In this document: in pieces, positions 7,879-16,385 of the stretch
Position numbering within the stretch: the stretch's first letter is position 1
Layout: each line of letters begins with the position of its first letter
Assembly (NCBI GenBank): GCA_040766655.1
Contig: JAXGQB010000020.1
Span: 1 to 64,000, forward strand
Length of the DNA: 64,000 nucleotides
From: JALOOB01 sp040766655
GTDB lineage: Bacteria > Chloroflexota > Anaerolineae > CG2-30-64-16
Reading direction: 5' to 3'
Made by a program: the position numbers and the translations under genes
The notes under the pieces: model-generated
The model's input: the letters and a program-made list of their open reading frames with translations, nothing else
What the model was told of the DNA's origin: nothing
Database searches by the model: none

Positions 7879-9351
7879 GTGACCGTTCAGAAAGTGGAGT
7901 CCGTCGCCACCAATCGCATTCTCTCTTTGGATTTCCAGAGAGGCGTGGCGATCCTGGTCATGGTGCTTCTGCATACCTTTGAGCGCACTTATGACTACGC
8001 GTGGGCGGCCCGTTCTCCCGAGCGCATCCTTGAATTGCCGCAGTCCACGCTGGTGATCGGCAGGATCGTGGCCTACTTCGGGAGCTGGATGGCCTACTTC
8101 CTGTTGATTTCAGCGGTAGTCAACGCCCTGAACTTCGCGCGCAAGGTCGCCGCGGGCAGAGATGCGCGGCAGGCTCGGGACAAGCAGGCGATCACAGGTG
8201 CCTGCATTCTGTTCATGGGCACATTCTTCGGCGATCTCGTGCTGAGCTATCTCAGCCAGGGATTGCAGACCGGGAGCTGGAACGATCTTTCCGCACCCCG
8301 CGCTTCGCTGTTCGAAATGGGCACGCTGGAATTGATCGGCTGGTCGACGATTATCACGGCGTTCATCAGCTACGGACTCCTCCGCAATGGGGGCGTTGTC
8401 AAGGTGCACCGGAACCTGTTGATCTACATGGGCTTGGCTGGCGGCGTGATCCTGCTGAGCCCCATCGTCCAGCAATGGGTGGATGGCATGAGTTGGCGCA
8501 TTCCTACGGAACTACCTCAGAAACTAACGATGGGCGATCACGCGCGTTGGCCCAGCGTCTACGTGCAAAGTTACAATGCTTCACTCCGAGCGTTGCTCTG
8601 CACCATCATTGCTGGCGACCTGGAGCCGTTGTTTCCCTATCTGGCGACAGCTTTTGCCGGGTCTGCGCTCGGGCTCGCCATCGCAGCCCTACCTCACGAT
8701 CGCCGGGTGCCGAATGTCGGCCTGATCGCGTGTGGCGCCCTGTTTGCCATCGCGGTTCCCCTCATTGTGAAGGAGGGCGTATCGTTCGGTAACAACCGGC
8801 CGCTGACCGGCGAGTACCTGACCTTGCTGGGTGGACAGCTGTTCATCATCTGTCTGTTCCTCCGCCAGGTGGAGTACGGCGCGCGAACACGGCCGTTCGC
8901 TCAAGGTTGCCTCGGCAGCCGGGTGCGCCTGTGGGGGATGGTTTCGCTCTCCGTTTACCTATTCTCGGGTCTGGTCGAGCTGGCGCCCCGCTATGTTATG
9001 GGCAACTTCATCCGTCTGACGGGTGGCCAGGTGCGAGATCCTTTCCTGTCATCGTCCTTTGGCCTGGGACAGGAGTTTCAGGCGCTCCTGTTGGCGCTCC
9101 TGGTGCTCGTCTGCTTCGACAGACTGATCGGCTGGTGGTCGCGCGCGAACTTCAAATACGGGCTTGAGTGGCTGACTGTGACGGTCACTGCTGCCTGCAC
9201 TGGAGAACGCTCGCAGCGGCTGAATGTAGGCCGGATGGTGAACCAGCACCGGCCGCGGGCGGACGGGGTTCAGGACGTGATCACAGATGCGTCAGCAGCG
9301 CCAGCGACGCCGAGAGATGCTCGGACGGACCGAGCGCGAAGCAGGGTATGA
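7879..9351 (+). CDS. Multi-pass membrane protein, acyltransferase-like (HGSNAT/DUF1624 type)
   Basis: 490 residues from GTG 7879 (GTGAGG 8 nt upstream), starting 10 nt after the radical SAM gene. The opening NRILSLDFQRGVAILVMVLLH is the typical first helix of the heparan-alpha-glucosaminide N-acetyltransferase-like/DUF1624 group, with Asp and Arg at the membrane edge and His at its end. About ten further hydrophobic helices follow. The last 60 residues are hydrophilic. These proteins transfer acyl groups across membranes onto sugars or other acceptors; the acceptor here is unknown. Tight spacing implies co-transcription with the radical SAM genes. Confidence 0.65.
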   Translation: MTVQKVESVATNRILSLDFQRGVAILVMVLLHTFERTYDYAWAARSPERILELPQSTLVIGRIVAYFGSWMAYFLLISAVVNALNFARKVAAGRDARQARDKQAITGACILFMGTFFGDLVLSYLSQGLQTGSWNDLSAPRASLFEMGTLELIGWSTIITAFISYGLLRNGGVVKVHRNLLIYMGLAGGVILLSPIVQQWVDGMSWRIPTELPQKLTMGDHARWPSVYVQSYNASLRALLCTIIAGDLEPLFPYLATAFAGSALGLAIAALPHDRRVPNVGLIACGALFAIAVPLIVKEGVSFGNNRPLTGEYLTLLGGQLFIICLFLRQVEYGARTRPFAQGCLGSRVRLWGMVSLSVYLFSGLVELAPRYVMGNFIRLTGGQVRDPFLSSSFGLGQEFQALLLALLVLVCFDRLIGWWSRANFKYGLEWLTVTVTAACTGERSQRLNVGRMVNQHRPRADGVQDVITDASAAPATPRDARTDRARSRV

Positions 9352-9384
9352 ATACCGATCCGCGATCAGGACGCCTGTCACTGA

Positions 9385-9414
9385 TCGACAGCGCACGTGA
9401 ATCCATGTTATACT
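9385..9414 (+). promoter_or_regulatory. Candidate promoter for the two-component pair
   Basis: TCGACA (9385-9390), an 18-nt spacer and TATACT (9409-9414), with TG just before the -10. It lies about 24 nt upstream of the sensor kinase ATG at 9438, so the leader would be short. Confidence 0.5.
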
Positions 9415-9437
9415 CTGGCGCCTGGGGAGAAGCGCAC

Positions 9438-10796
9438 ATGCATGACATCGCGGGCTGGCGAAAGCAGATTGCGCCGCCCAGGCGGTTGCCGGACATGCCG
9501 ACGGCCGGCACGGTGCTGCTGGTGCTGCGCTGGTTGGTACTGGTCCTGGCGCTCGTCCTCGCTTCCTTCGATCATCTAAGGGAAGGCGTGCTGCTGGCGC
9601 CAGGCTACACCGCGCTGATCGTGGCCGGTTACAACACGGCGCTGAGTCTGGCCGGCCGCCGCGTCCGTTGGCTGCAGGGGCCGCTCAACTTCCTCGCCCT
9701 CGACACGCTGGTCGCCGCAGGGGCTGTTTATCTGACCGGCGGCTATCACTCCGGGTTCTTCATGCTATTCGTCAGCATCATCATTGGTGCGGCCCTGTAT
9801 CTGGACCTGGCACCCACAGTGCTGGTCGTGATCTTGATCTCCCTGATCTTCGCGGCGGTTTGCGCCATCAACCCCGCCGGCCTGCGCACGCCTGAAGCGC
9901 TCTCTGCCCTGGCCGTCAAGGCGATCCCGCTGCAACTGCTCGGTGTGGTGACCGGCCTGTTGCTGGAGGGACTGCGGCGCGAGCACCAGGAGACCGAACG
10001 CGAACGCCAGCAAACAGAACGGTTGCGGGATCTGGAGCAGGCCCAGCGCAGTTTCATCAACAGCATCGCCCACGAACTGCGTACGCCGTTGACATGCATT
10101 CGGACCTCGGTGGAACTCCTCCAGTCGGCGGCCACCCCCGAGGTCCGGCAGGAGCTGGTCGGCACCATCGGGCATCATGCCGGCCGGCTGGAGGGGTTGG
10201 TCAGCGACCTGTTGGAGAGCACGCGGCTGGAGGCCGGCCAGATCATTCTGACCCGGCAGCCCACCGACCTGCGCCTGATCGTGGAGCGCACCGTGCGGGC
10301 GATGACGCCGCTGATCCAGCAGCGCGGCCAGCACCTCGAGACCGCGCTGCCCGAAGCGCCGCTGCCTGCCGACGTGGACCGGCGGCGCATGGAGCAGGTC
10401 CTGACGAACCTGGTGGCCAACGCCTGCAAGTTCACGCCCAAGGGCGGTCACATCTGGGTCGCGTTGGCCCGGAACGACGGCGAGCTGATCGTCTCGGTGG
10501 CGGACGATGGCGAGGGCATCTCGGCGGAGCACCTGCCGCACCTGTTTCAGCGTTTCTATACCGTGCCGGGCGGCACCGCCAGGACCGGGTTGGGCCTGGG
10601 GCTATACATCTCCCGGGCGCTGGTTGAGCTGCACGGCGGCCGTGCCTGGGCGACGAGCAAGCCCGGACAGGGCAGCACGTTTTTCGTTGCCGTCCCGGCT
10701 CTGCCGGACATACTGCCTGGCAACCTTGGTGCGTTGGAGAAATCCGCTACGGCAAGCCGACCAGGGACATCCAACGGGCTGAAGGAGGAGCGGTGA
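9438..10796 (+). CDS. Membrane-bound sensor histidine kinase
   Basis: 452 residues. I start at ATG 9438, preceded by GGGGAGAAG; the upstream frame is open but has no signal. Residues 25-170 contain five or six hydrophobic helices with little extracytoplasmic loop, so the sensor is probably intramembrane. A coiled coil (EHQETERERQQTERLRDLEQAQ) leads to the HisKA domain with phospho-acceptor His in SIAHELRTPLT. The HATPase has the N box NLVANACKFTPKGG, G1 box DDGEGIS and G2 box TGLGLGLYISR. The GTGA junction with the next gene (4-bp overlap) shows translational coupling with its response regulator. Confidence 0.92.
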   Translation: MHDIAGWRKQIAPPRRLPDMPTAGTVLLVLRWLVLVLALVLASFDHLREGVLLAPGYTALIVAGYNTALSLAGRRVRWLQGPLNFLALDTLVAAGAVYLTGGYHSGFFMLFVSIIIGAALYLDLAPTVLVVILISLIFAAVCAINPAGLRTPEALSALAVKAIPLQLLGVVTGLLLEGLRREHQETERERQQTERLRDLEQAQRSFINSIAHELRTPLTCIRTSVELLQSAATPEVRQELVGTIGHHAGRLEGLVSDLLESTRLEAGQIILTRQPTDLRLIVERTVRAMTPLIQQRGQHLETALPEAPLPADVDRRRMEQVLTNLVANACKFTPKGGHIWVALARNDGELIVSVADDGEGISAEHLPHLFQRFYTVPGGTARTGLGLGLYISRALVELHGGRAWATSKPGQGSTFFVAVPALPDILPGNLGALEKSATASRPGTSNGLKEER

Positions 10797-11476
10797 AAGT
10801 CTTGGTGGTCGATGACGAGCCCGATGTCGCCCGGCTGATCTCCATCAGCTTCGGCATGCAGCAGCCCAACTGGGAGATTCTGGCTGCCGCCGAGGGTGAA
10901 GAGGCGCTGGACTTCGTCGAGCGGAAGCAACCGGATGTGGTTCTGCTCGATGTGGGGCTACCGGACACGGAAGGCTTCGAGGTGCTGAAACAGATCCGGC
11001 TCTTCTCCGACGTCCCCGTGATCATGCTGACGGTGCGCGACGACGAGATGAGTAAGGTGCGCGGCCTCGAACTGGGCGCCGATGACTACATCACCAAGCC
11101 CTTCGGCCATCTCGAACTGCTGGCGCGCGTACGCGCAGTGCTCCGCCGCGCGCAAGCGCTGCCGCTGGAACACGAGGAGCCGTTCGTCAGCAACGACCTG
11201 GTCATCGATTTCGCGCGCCGCGAAGTGCTGCGCCGCGAGCAGCCGATCGCGCTCAGCGCGACCGAATACCGGCTGCTTTATCACCTGGTGCGCAACGCGG
11301 GTCACGTGCTGACACACGAGACGCTGCTGGCGCGCGTGTGGGGACGCGAGTACACGGACGAGATCAACTACCTGAAGGTGTACATCAGCCGCCTGCGCGC
11401 CAAGCTCGAAGACGATCCCCACGCTCCGGAGCACATTTTGACGGAGCACGGCGTGGGATACCTGTTCCGGAAGTGA
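10793..11476 (+). CDS. OmpR/PhoB-family response regulator
   Basis: 227 residues from GTG 10793, overlapping the kinase stop by 4 bp. The receiver domain (1-120) has acidic DDE at 7-9, phospho-acceptor Asp53 in VVLLDVGLPD and the conserved Lys in DDYITKPFG. The C-terminal winged helix (about 130-227) has ALSATEYRLLYHLVRNAGHVLTHETLLARVWG, typical of OmpR DNA-binding domains, and ends LTEHGVGYLFRK. It is the cognate regulator of the adjacent kinase. The MFS gene 134 nt downstream is a possible target. Confidence 0.95.
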   Translation: MKVLVVDDEPDVARLISISFGMQQPNWEILAAAEGEEALDFVERKQPDVVLLDVGLPDTEGFEVLKQIRLFSDVPVIMLTVRDDEMSKVRGLELGADDYITKPFGHLELLARVRAVLRRAQALPLEHEEPFVSNDLVIDFARREVLRREQPIALSATEYRLLYHLVRNAGHVLTHETLLARVWGREYTDEINYLKVYISRLRAKLEDDPHAPEHILTEHGVGYLFRK

Positions 11477-11610
11477 GATGTGAAACACGATGCGCCGTGC
11501 GCGGCGCGTTGCCCACGGCTCGAAATGTGAAGTCGGCTGCGGAGCGCGGCGATTTAAGGGTCATCGCGCAGTAGCGTGGCTTCACTGCACAGAATTGCCA
11601 CCCAAACATC

Positions 11611-12885
11611 ATGTCTACAAAGCCTCATGCCAAGACAGAAGAAACGCAAGTCCTCAAGACAGGTGTTTTCCAGTTGCCGCGGAATGTGTGGGCGGTGAGC
11701 CTGACGAGTTTCCTGATGGACATCTCAAGCGAGATGGTCATCAACATCCTGCCTCTTTTCCTGGCCAATGTCCTCGGCGTCAAGACCAACATCATCGGCG
11801 TCATCGAGGGGGTGGCCGAGGCTGTCGCGAGCCTCCTGAAGCTCTTCTCCGGCTGGCTGTCTGACCGGCTGGGCGGCCGAAAGTGCCTGGCAGTCATCGG
11901 CTACGGCGTCTCGGCACTCACCAAGCCGTTCTTCTATTTTGCCAGTACGTGGAGTGCGGTGGCCGGCGCGCGTTGGGCCGATCGCGTGGGCAAGGGCATC
12001 CGCACCGCACCGCGCGATGCGCTGGTCGCCGACTCGATTGATGAACACAACCGCGGCCTGGCGTTCGGCTTTCATCGCGCGGCCGACACTGCAGGGGCCA
12101 TGCTGGGCCTGCTGATCGCGCTTGGCATCGTCTGGGCGGCGCAGCGCGGAGCGCTCGCGCTGAGCGAAAACGTCTTCCGCACCATCGTCCTGGTCAGCAT
12201 CGCGCCTGCGGTGCTGGCAGTGATCTCGCTCGCGGTCCTGGCGCGTGACGTCACGGTCAAGGGGCAGCGAGCCGCGCCGAAATTCGCGTTCCGCGGGCTT
12301 GGCAAACCGTTCATGGTGTTCATGCTCATCGTGGGGCTGTTCGACCTGGGCAACTCGTCCGACGCGTTCCTGGTGCTGCGCGCGCAGGAGCGCGGCCTCA
12401 GCGTCGCCGGCATCCTCGGTATGCTGATCACCTTCAACCTCATCTACACGGTGATCTCCACCCCCGCGGGCGTCTTGTCGGATCGCATCGGCCGGCGCAA
12501 AATCATCATCGGGGGCTGGCTCGCCTACGCCGCCATCTATCTCGGCTTCGGCATCGCGCGGACCGCCTGGCAGATCTGGGCGCTCTACGCCCTGTACGGG
12601 TTCTACTATGGCATGGCTTACGGCACAGCTAAGGCGCTGGTGGCCGACCTGGTGCCTGTTGAGCTGCGCGGCACGGCCTACGGCACCTACAACGCGCTGC
12701 TCGGCATCCTGGACTTCCCGGCTTCGGCGCTGGCCGGCGTACTGTGGCAGGGAGTTGGGGGGTGGCCGGGGTTCGGGCCATCGGCGCCATTCATCTTCGG
12801 CGGGGTGCTGGCGCTGCTCGCCGCGCTGCTTTTCGTCATCACCGGCATCGGCCGCACGCCTCATCCCAAGTCCGCGACGATGTAG
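11611..12885 (+). CDS. Major facilitator superfamily transporter
   Basis: 424 residues with about 12 hydrophobic helices. Two MFS motif-A copies are visible, LSDRLGGRK after helix 2 and LSDRIGRRK after helix 8, supporting the 6+6 repeat. The first helix contains SLTSFLMDISSEMVINILPLFL, as in the MFS subgroup often annotated as drug or phosphate-related permeases in Chloroflexota; the substrate is unknown. No strong Shine-Dalgarno precedes ATG 11611. It follows a two-component pair and precedes a DegV gene on the same strand. Confidence 0.88.
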   Translation: MSTKPHAKTEETQVLKTGVFQLPRNVWAVSLTSFLMDISSEMVINILPLFLANVLGVKTNIIGVIEGVAEAVASLLKLFSGWLSDRLGGRKCLAVIGYGVSALTKPFFYFASTWSAVAGARWADRVGKGIRTAPRDALVADSIDEHNRGLAFGFHRAADTAGAMLGLLIALGIVWAAQRGALALSENVFRTIVLVSIAPAVLAVISLAVLARDVTVKGQRAAPKFAFRGLGKPFMVFMLIVGLFDLGNSSDAFLVLRAQERGLSVAGILGMLITFNLIYTVISTPAGVLSDRIGRRKIIIGGWLAYAAIYLGFGIARTAWQIWALYALYGFYYGMAYGTAKALVADLVPVELRGTAYGTYNALLGILDFPASALAGVLWQGVGGWPGFGPSAPFIFGGVLALLAALLFVITGIGRTPHPKSATM

Positions 12886-12957
12886 GCGCGCAGCCAGAGG
12901 TCGGCTCGAAGTGGCGGCCGAAACCCAAGTCGCCAGCTGCAAAAGTGAACACACAAC

Positions 12958-13824
12958 ATGCCAGACTCAAAGATCGCACTCATGACTGATAGTACTTGTG
13001 ACATCCCAGATGAGCTGATGGCGCGCCATGACATCGCCATGGTGCCGGCCACGGTTCTCTGGGGAGATGAGGTTTTGCAGGATCGGCTCGACATCAGCGC
13101 GGCCGAATTCTATCGCCGTCTGGAGTCCGACCCGGTTTTTCCCAAGACAGCCCACGCCACCCCCGAGGAGTTTCGGCTGGCCTACGAGGCTGCGCGAGCG
13201 CGTGGCAGCCAGACGATAGTCATCATCACTGTCAGCAGCGCCATGAGCGGCACGTACGATGCGGCTCTGTTGGGAGCCAGGCAGGTCGATTTCCCCGTAA
13301 CGGTCGTGGATGCCAAAGGTCCCACCATGAGTGTCGGCTGGCAGGTGTTGGCTGCAGCGCATGCACGTGAGGCGGGAGGCGACGCGTGCGCGATGGCTGC
13401 AGCCGCGGAGCGTGCTCGCCGGAGCATGGCGCAGTGGGTGTCGCTGGATACCTTGGAGTACCTGCACAGGGGCGGGCGCATCGGCAACGCCACCCGCTTG
13501 ATCGGAACGCTCTTGAGCATCAAGCCGCTGGTGTACATCGACCACAACACAGGGTTGGTGGAATCCGGGCCACTCGTGCGCACCCGGCGCAAGTCGCTGG
13601 AGGCGCTGTACGAGTCGTTCTTTGCCCAGGTGGGGAGGAGGCAGCCGCTGCGCGTCGCGGTCCTGCACGGCGGCGCAGCGGCCGAGGCGTCCGAAATCGC
13701 CGCGCGCGTGCGCCGGGAGTACGATCCTGTCGAACTGATCCTCACCACGACGACGCCGGTGCTCGGGGTGCACACCGGGCCCCGCGCTGTGGCCTTGTGC
13801 GGCTATGTTGACGATGCGGCGTGA
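12958..13824 (+). CDS. DegV-family fatty-acid-binding protein
   Basis: 288 residues, the normal DegV length. MTDSTCDIPDELM at residues 9-21, the TAHATPEEF block, VSSAMSGTYDAA (the serine-rich fatty-acid headgroup loop), DAKGPTMSVG and YLHRGGRIGNATRLIGTLLSIKPLVYID are all hallmark segments. DegV/FakB proteins bind fatty acids and present them to the FakA kinase for acyl phosphate formation. No FakA gene is visible in the window. It begins 72 nt after the MFS gene and may be co-transcribed. Confidence 0.93.
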   Translation: MPDSKIALMTDSTCDIPDELMARHDIAMVPATVLWGDEVLQDRLDISAAEFYRRLESDPVFPKTAHATPEEFRLAYEAARARGSQTIVIITVSSAMSGTYDAALLGARQVDFPVTVVDAKGPTMSVGWQVLAAAHAREAGGDACAMAAAAERARRSMAQWVSLDTLEYLHRGGRIGNATRLIGTLLSIKPLVYIDHNTGLVESGPLVRTRRKSLEALYESFFAQVGRRQPLRVAVLHGGAAAEASEIAARVRREYDPVELILTTTTPVLGVHTGPRAVALCGYVDDAA

Positions 13825-14001
13825 ACCGTCACACCCGACGTGAGGGGGAAAGGACCGTGATCATCATTCAACAAAACCACTTCCTGCAGATGTCCTTGTG
13901 GCATAGAGTTGGGTAGATCGCGGGCTTGCTGGCCGGCGGTACGTGCCTGGATCGCAAGACCCGGCGAGCGTCAACGGAGACGAAGCTGGGCAAAGTTCAT
14001 A

Positions 14002-14080
14002 CTTGCCAGTGGTGTGCGTCTATGCGGCGGTGGCTGGACGCTGTGGCGAGACCGCCGCATAGATGCACGCCAATGGCAAG
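14002..14080. repeat. Long near-perfect hairpin in a gene-free stretch
   Basis: Left arm 14002-14031 and right arm 14051-14080 are inverted copies that match at 27 of 30 positions, with a 19-nt loop. Two of the three differences would be G-U pairs if the plus strand is transcribed, leaving one G-A mismatch. There is no T-tract, so it is not a classical terminator. The stretch 13825-14411 otherwise has no convincing gene; short ORFs there have no Shine-Dalgarno or family signature. It may be a structured RNA, a MITE/REP-like element or an island-end feature. Confidence 0.6.
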
Positions 14081-14288
14081 CGAGCAGGGAAGCTTGCCGT
14101 ATCTCGTAGCGCTTTTCGTCTACTGTTGACGCGAATCAACGCTGTCCTCTCGACACTCCATCAGACCAGGCGCCGAAAAGGCGCATCGTGATCAAGCCCG
14201 TGTCTGCCCGAGGAGACTGGCCCGTCACAGTCATAGCGGTGACCTACTCCAGTGGACTGGGCGCGTTGTCCGATGAGATGCGCGCACA

Positions 14289-14390
14289 AGCGACTGCTCC
14301 ACGCGCCAGGAGGCCCTGACGGAGTTCGTGTACGAATGGAATTATGAACGACCTCTTCTTCAGTTCAGCCACGAAGAAGTAGCAGCGTGA
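14289..14390 (+). pseudogene. Possible transposase C-terminal remnant
   Basis: In one frame the bases from about 14307 to the TGA at 14388-14390 encode QEALTEFVYEWNYERPL and a short tail. The NYERP segment is typical of the C-terminal integrase-core region of IS3/IS481-type transposases. No start, catalytic residues or upstream continuation are visible, so it is at most a decayed fragment. Confidence 0.35.
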
Positions 14391-14411
14391 GTCGATCGCA
14401 CACGCTGGGCG

Positions 14412-15260
14412 CTACATTTCCTCGACCATCTCCTGCACCCGCTGCGCGTTCGGATGCAAGTACCGCGTCGTTGTGCTGATGTTAGCGTGTCCCAGGATCG
14501 TCGCCAACGTGGCGATGTCACCCTGGTTCTTCGCCAGGAAGCGCGTCGCAAAGCTATGGCGCAGTGTGTGAGGGGTCACCGTGAACCTGATCCCCGCCCG
14601 CCGCGCCGCCTCAGACACCATGCGCTGCACGTCGCGGGGATCCAGCGAGCGATAAGTTCGACTGAGGAATACTAGATCGTCTGCCACCTTGGGTCGCACT
14701 TGGAGGTAAGCCTTCAACGTATCTCTGGCTTCTGAAGATAGCGCCAATGTTCTCGACTTCAACCCCTTTCCCTCTCGCACCAGTAGCTTCCCAGAACGCG
14801 GCCCCAGCTCGACGTCGCCGACCTTGAGCGCCAGCGCCTCGCTGACCCGCAGGCCGGCGCGCGCCATCACGTTGATCAACGCCACATCGCGCTTGTCGCT
14901 CCAATGGGGACCATCCACGGCATTGATCAGTCGGCCCAGATCGCGCGCGTCCAGCGTTTCCACCGGCTCCTGCACCTGTTTCACACCCTTGACCTTGAGC
15001 GTCCGAGCTTGGGCGCGCACGATGGCGCGGATTGGCGCCAGATACGCGTTGACTGTGGCCGCCTTGTAGCCTTTGACGCTGGTCAGGTGGACGCGATAAT
15101 CGCGCACCTCATCATCGGTGAGCAGCGATGCATCGGGTTCATCGGCATAGCTTTGCACATACCAGGCACGAAAAGCGGCCAGGCCGGTGGCATAGCGTTC
15201 ATGGGTGATGCCCTCATAGTCTGCCAGAAGCCCATCAACCTGGGTTTGCCAGTCGCTCAT
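14412..15260 (-). CDS. Tyrosine recombinase/phage-type integrase
   Basis: 282 residues from ATG 15260, with GGAAAGG 7 nt upstream; the frame stays open to 15323 without another plausible start. Residues 1-95 form a SAM-like core-binding domain (YADEPDASLLTDDEVRDYRVHL). The catalytic domain has the first Arg in RAGLRVSEALAL, the beta-hairpin Lys region GKGLKSRTLAL, HTLRHSFATRF (His and second Arg), GHANISTTTRYLHP (His and nucleophilic Tyr). All six catalytic residues appear present, so it should be active. It has its own promoter just downstream of the NB-ARC gene and is probably the mobility gene of this island. Confidence 0.92.
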   Translation of the reverse strand: MSDWQTQVDGLLADYEGITHERYATGLAAFRAWYVQSYADEPDASLLTDDEVRDYRVHLTSVKGYKAATVNAYLAPIRAIVRAQARTLKVKGVKQVQEPVETLDARDLGRLINAVDGPHWSDKRDVALINVMARAGLRVSEALALKVGDVELGPRSGKLLVREGKGLKSRTLALSSEARDTLKAYLQVRPKVADDLVFLSRTYRSLDPRDVQRMVSEAARRAGIRFTVTPHTLRHSFATRFLAKNQGDIATLATILGHANISTTTRYLHPNAQRVQEMVEEM

Positions 15261-15272
15261 CGGAAGCCTTTC

Positions 15273-15333
15273 CACATTACACGACGCACCTTGAGGGGGG
15301 ATAACGCCCTGAAAACCGCACATTACACGACGC
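15273..15333. repeat. Direct repeat pair upstream of the tyrosine recombinase
   Basis: The 15-mer CACATTACACGACGC occurs at 15273-15287 and again at 15319-15333 (46 bp apart), between the recombinase promoter and its start codon. Placement suggests recombinase arm-type sites or an operator; neither is proven. Confidence 0.55.
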
Positions 15334-15373
15334 TCTGGCGGCTCATATGTCGTACAATGTCCCTTGTAAGACT

Positions 15374-15401
15374 ATTATACGCGACGTTGTCTGAACGTCA
15401 A
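15374..15401 (-). promoter_or_regulatory. Promoter of the tyrosine recombinase
   Basis: On the minus strand TTGACG (15396-15401), a 16-nt spacer and a consensus TATAAT (15374-15379). It begins immediately after the NB-ARC stop codon (15406) and would give a leader of about 105 nt carrying the CACATTACACGACGC repeats. Confidence 0.6.
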
Positions 15402-15405
15402 ATCA

Positions 15406-16335
15406 TCATTCATCACAAGGAAGAGTTGCATATCTCCCATCTCCGCTCTTCGGTTCTTGCTTTTGCAGGTCCCTTGGCAGCGCCAGGAATGTGATCGGCT
15501 CCAAACACAGCTGCGGTGAGCCTGCTTTCGAGGTCGTTTTCTTGAGCACCAAGCCGCAGCGCTCCAGCATTCTGATCTGCCAGGCGGCGACAGCAGGCTC
15601 TGTCTCCCAGCATCGCGCAGCCTCAATAGCTGTGAAACCGGTGTTGGGCGCGACGCATTCAATCAGTGTGGTCAGTTGTGCCTGATGGTCGGCGTTCAAT
15701 CGCGCCCACTGTCTCAATACCAGTCGCCGCACCTCGTTCCACGGCATACGCCCGGCCCGCAGTTCGCCAAGCGGCTCCTCCCAGCCTATCTCCCGGCCCT
15801 CGATCGCTGACAGGCGCAGCGCCTCGGGATGCCAGCCGACCTGCTCGCCAATCTCCCGAACCATGTCCCACTCCGGGTCGGCGAGCGGGCGTGCGAGCAC
15901 CGCTTCGACCAACTCTCGGCCCTCTGATGGCGCAAGGCCGTGGATGCCGATCTCCATGATTGCGTCCGCCGGCAGCCAGCGTTCGACCTCGGCTCTGACC
16001 TCCGCGCCCTGCTGCGTCGTGATCAGCGCCACCACCTGCGGCCCCAGCCCGGCCATCAGAACCGGAAGACTCTCGGCTGTGGTCAGGTCATCAATGATCA
16101 GCAGTAACCGGCGCTCGGCTGCGTCGATCCAACGCCGCCAGCATTCCACCCAGCGTTCGCCGGGTGCACGCTCCAGGTCCAGCGCCAGGCACAGCCGCGT
16201 GATCTCCTCTTCCGGATCACGATTGCCGACCAGCCAGGCGATGCCATCTCGAAAAGCGTCTTGGATGCGCTCATTATCTGCCAGGGAGCGGGCGATGGCG
16301 GTCTTGCCGCCGCCGGCCAGGCCATAGAGAATCAC
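15406..16335 (-). CDS. NB-ARC (STAND) ATPase part of a frameshifted XRE-NB-ARC regulator
   Basis: The P-loop LYGLAGGGKTAIARSL sits at the start of this frame. The Walker B segment RRLLLIIDDL, ALITTQQGAEVRAE and GWHPEALRLSA follow, matching AP-ATPase/NB-ARC order, then a winged-helix-like region (QAQLTTLIECVAPNTGFTAIEAA). There are no TPR or WD40 repeats; it ends about 310 residues after the P-loop, which is short for the family. The frame is open upstream without a start as far as about 16496, encoding DIQTVQTWWSTARPTPRR and VTRGVERDLSADLTTLSGY. This joins the XRE frame if one G is added to the G7 tract at 16497-16503. So 15406-16859 is one gene of about 485 codons broken by one base. Confidence 0.82.
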   Translation of the reverse strand: MILYGLAGGGKTAIARSLADNERIQDAFRDGIAWLVGNRDPEEEITRLCLALDLERAPGERWVECWRRWIDAAERRLLLIIDDLTTAESLPVLMAGLGPQVVALITTQQGAEVRAEVERWLPADAIMEIGIHGLAPSEGRELVEAVLARPLADPEWDMVREIGEQVGWHPEALRLSAIEGREIGWEEPLGELRAGRMPWNEVRRLVLRQWARLNADHQAQLTTLIECVAPNTGFTAIEAARCWETEPAVAAWQIRMLERCGLVLKKTTSKAGSPQLCLEPITFLALPRDLQKQEPKSGDGRYATLPCDE

Positions 16336-16385
16336 GGCACGCCAGCGCGCCTGGCGGTAGCCGCTGAGGGTGGTGAGGTCGGCGC

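Noticed and set aside
11725..12954. 409-codon minus-strand ORF opposite the MFS gene
   Set aside because: Antisense to 12 clear transmembrane helices; the product is Arg/Gln/His-rich with no motif.
13909..14129. Two short plus-strand ORFs before the tyrosine recombinase
   Set aside because: No Shine-Dalgarno, no family signature, and both are largely made of the long hairpin.
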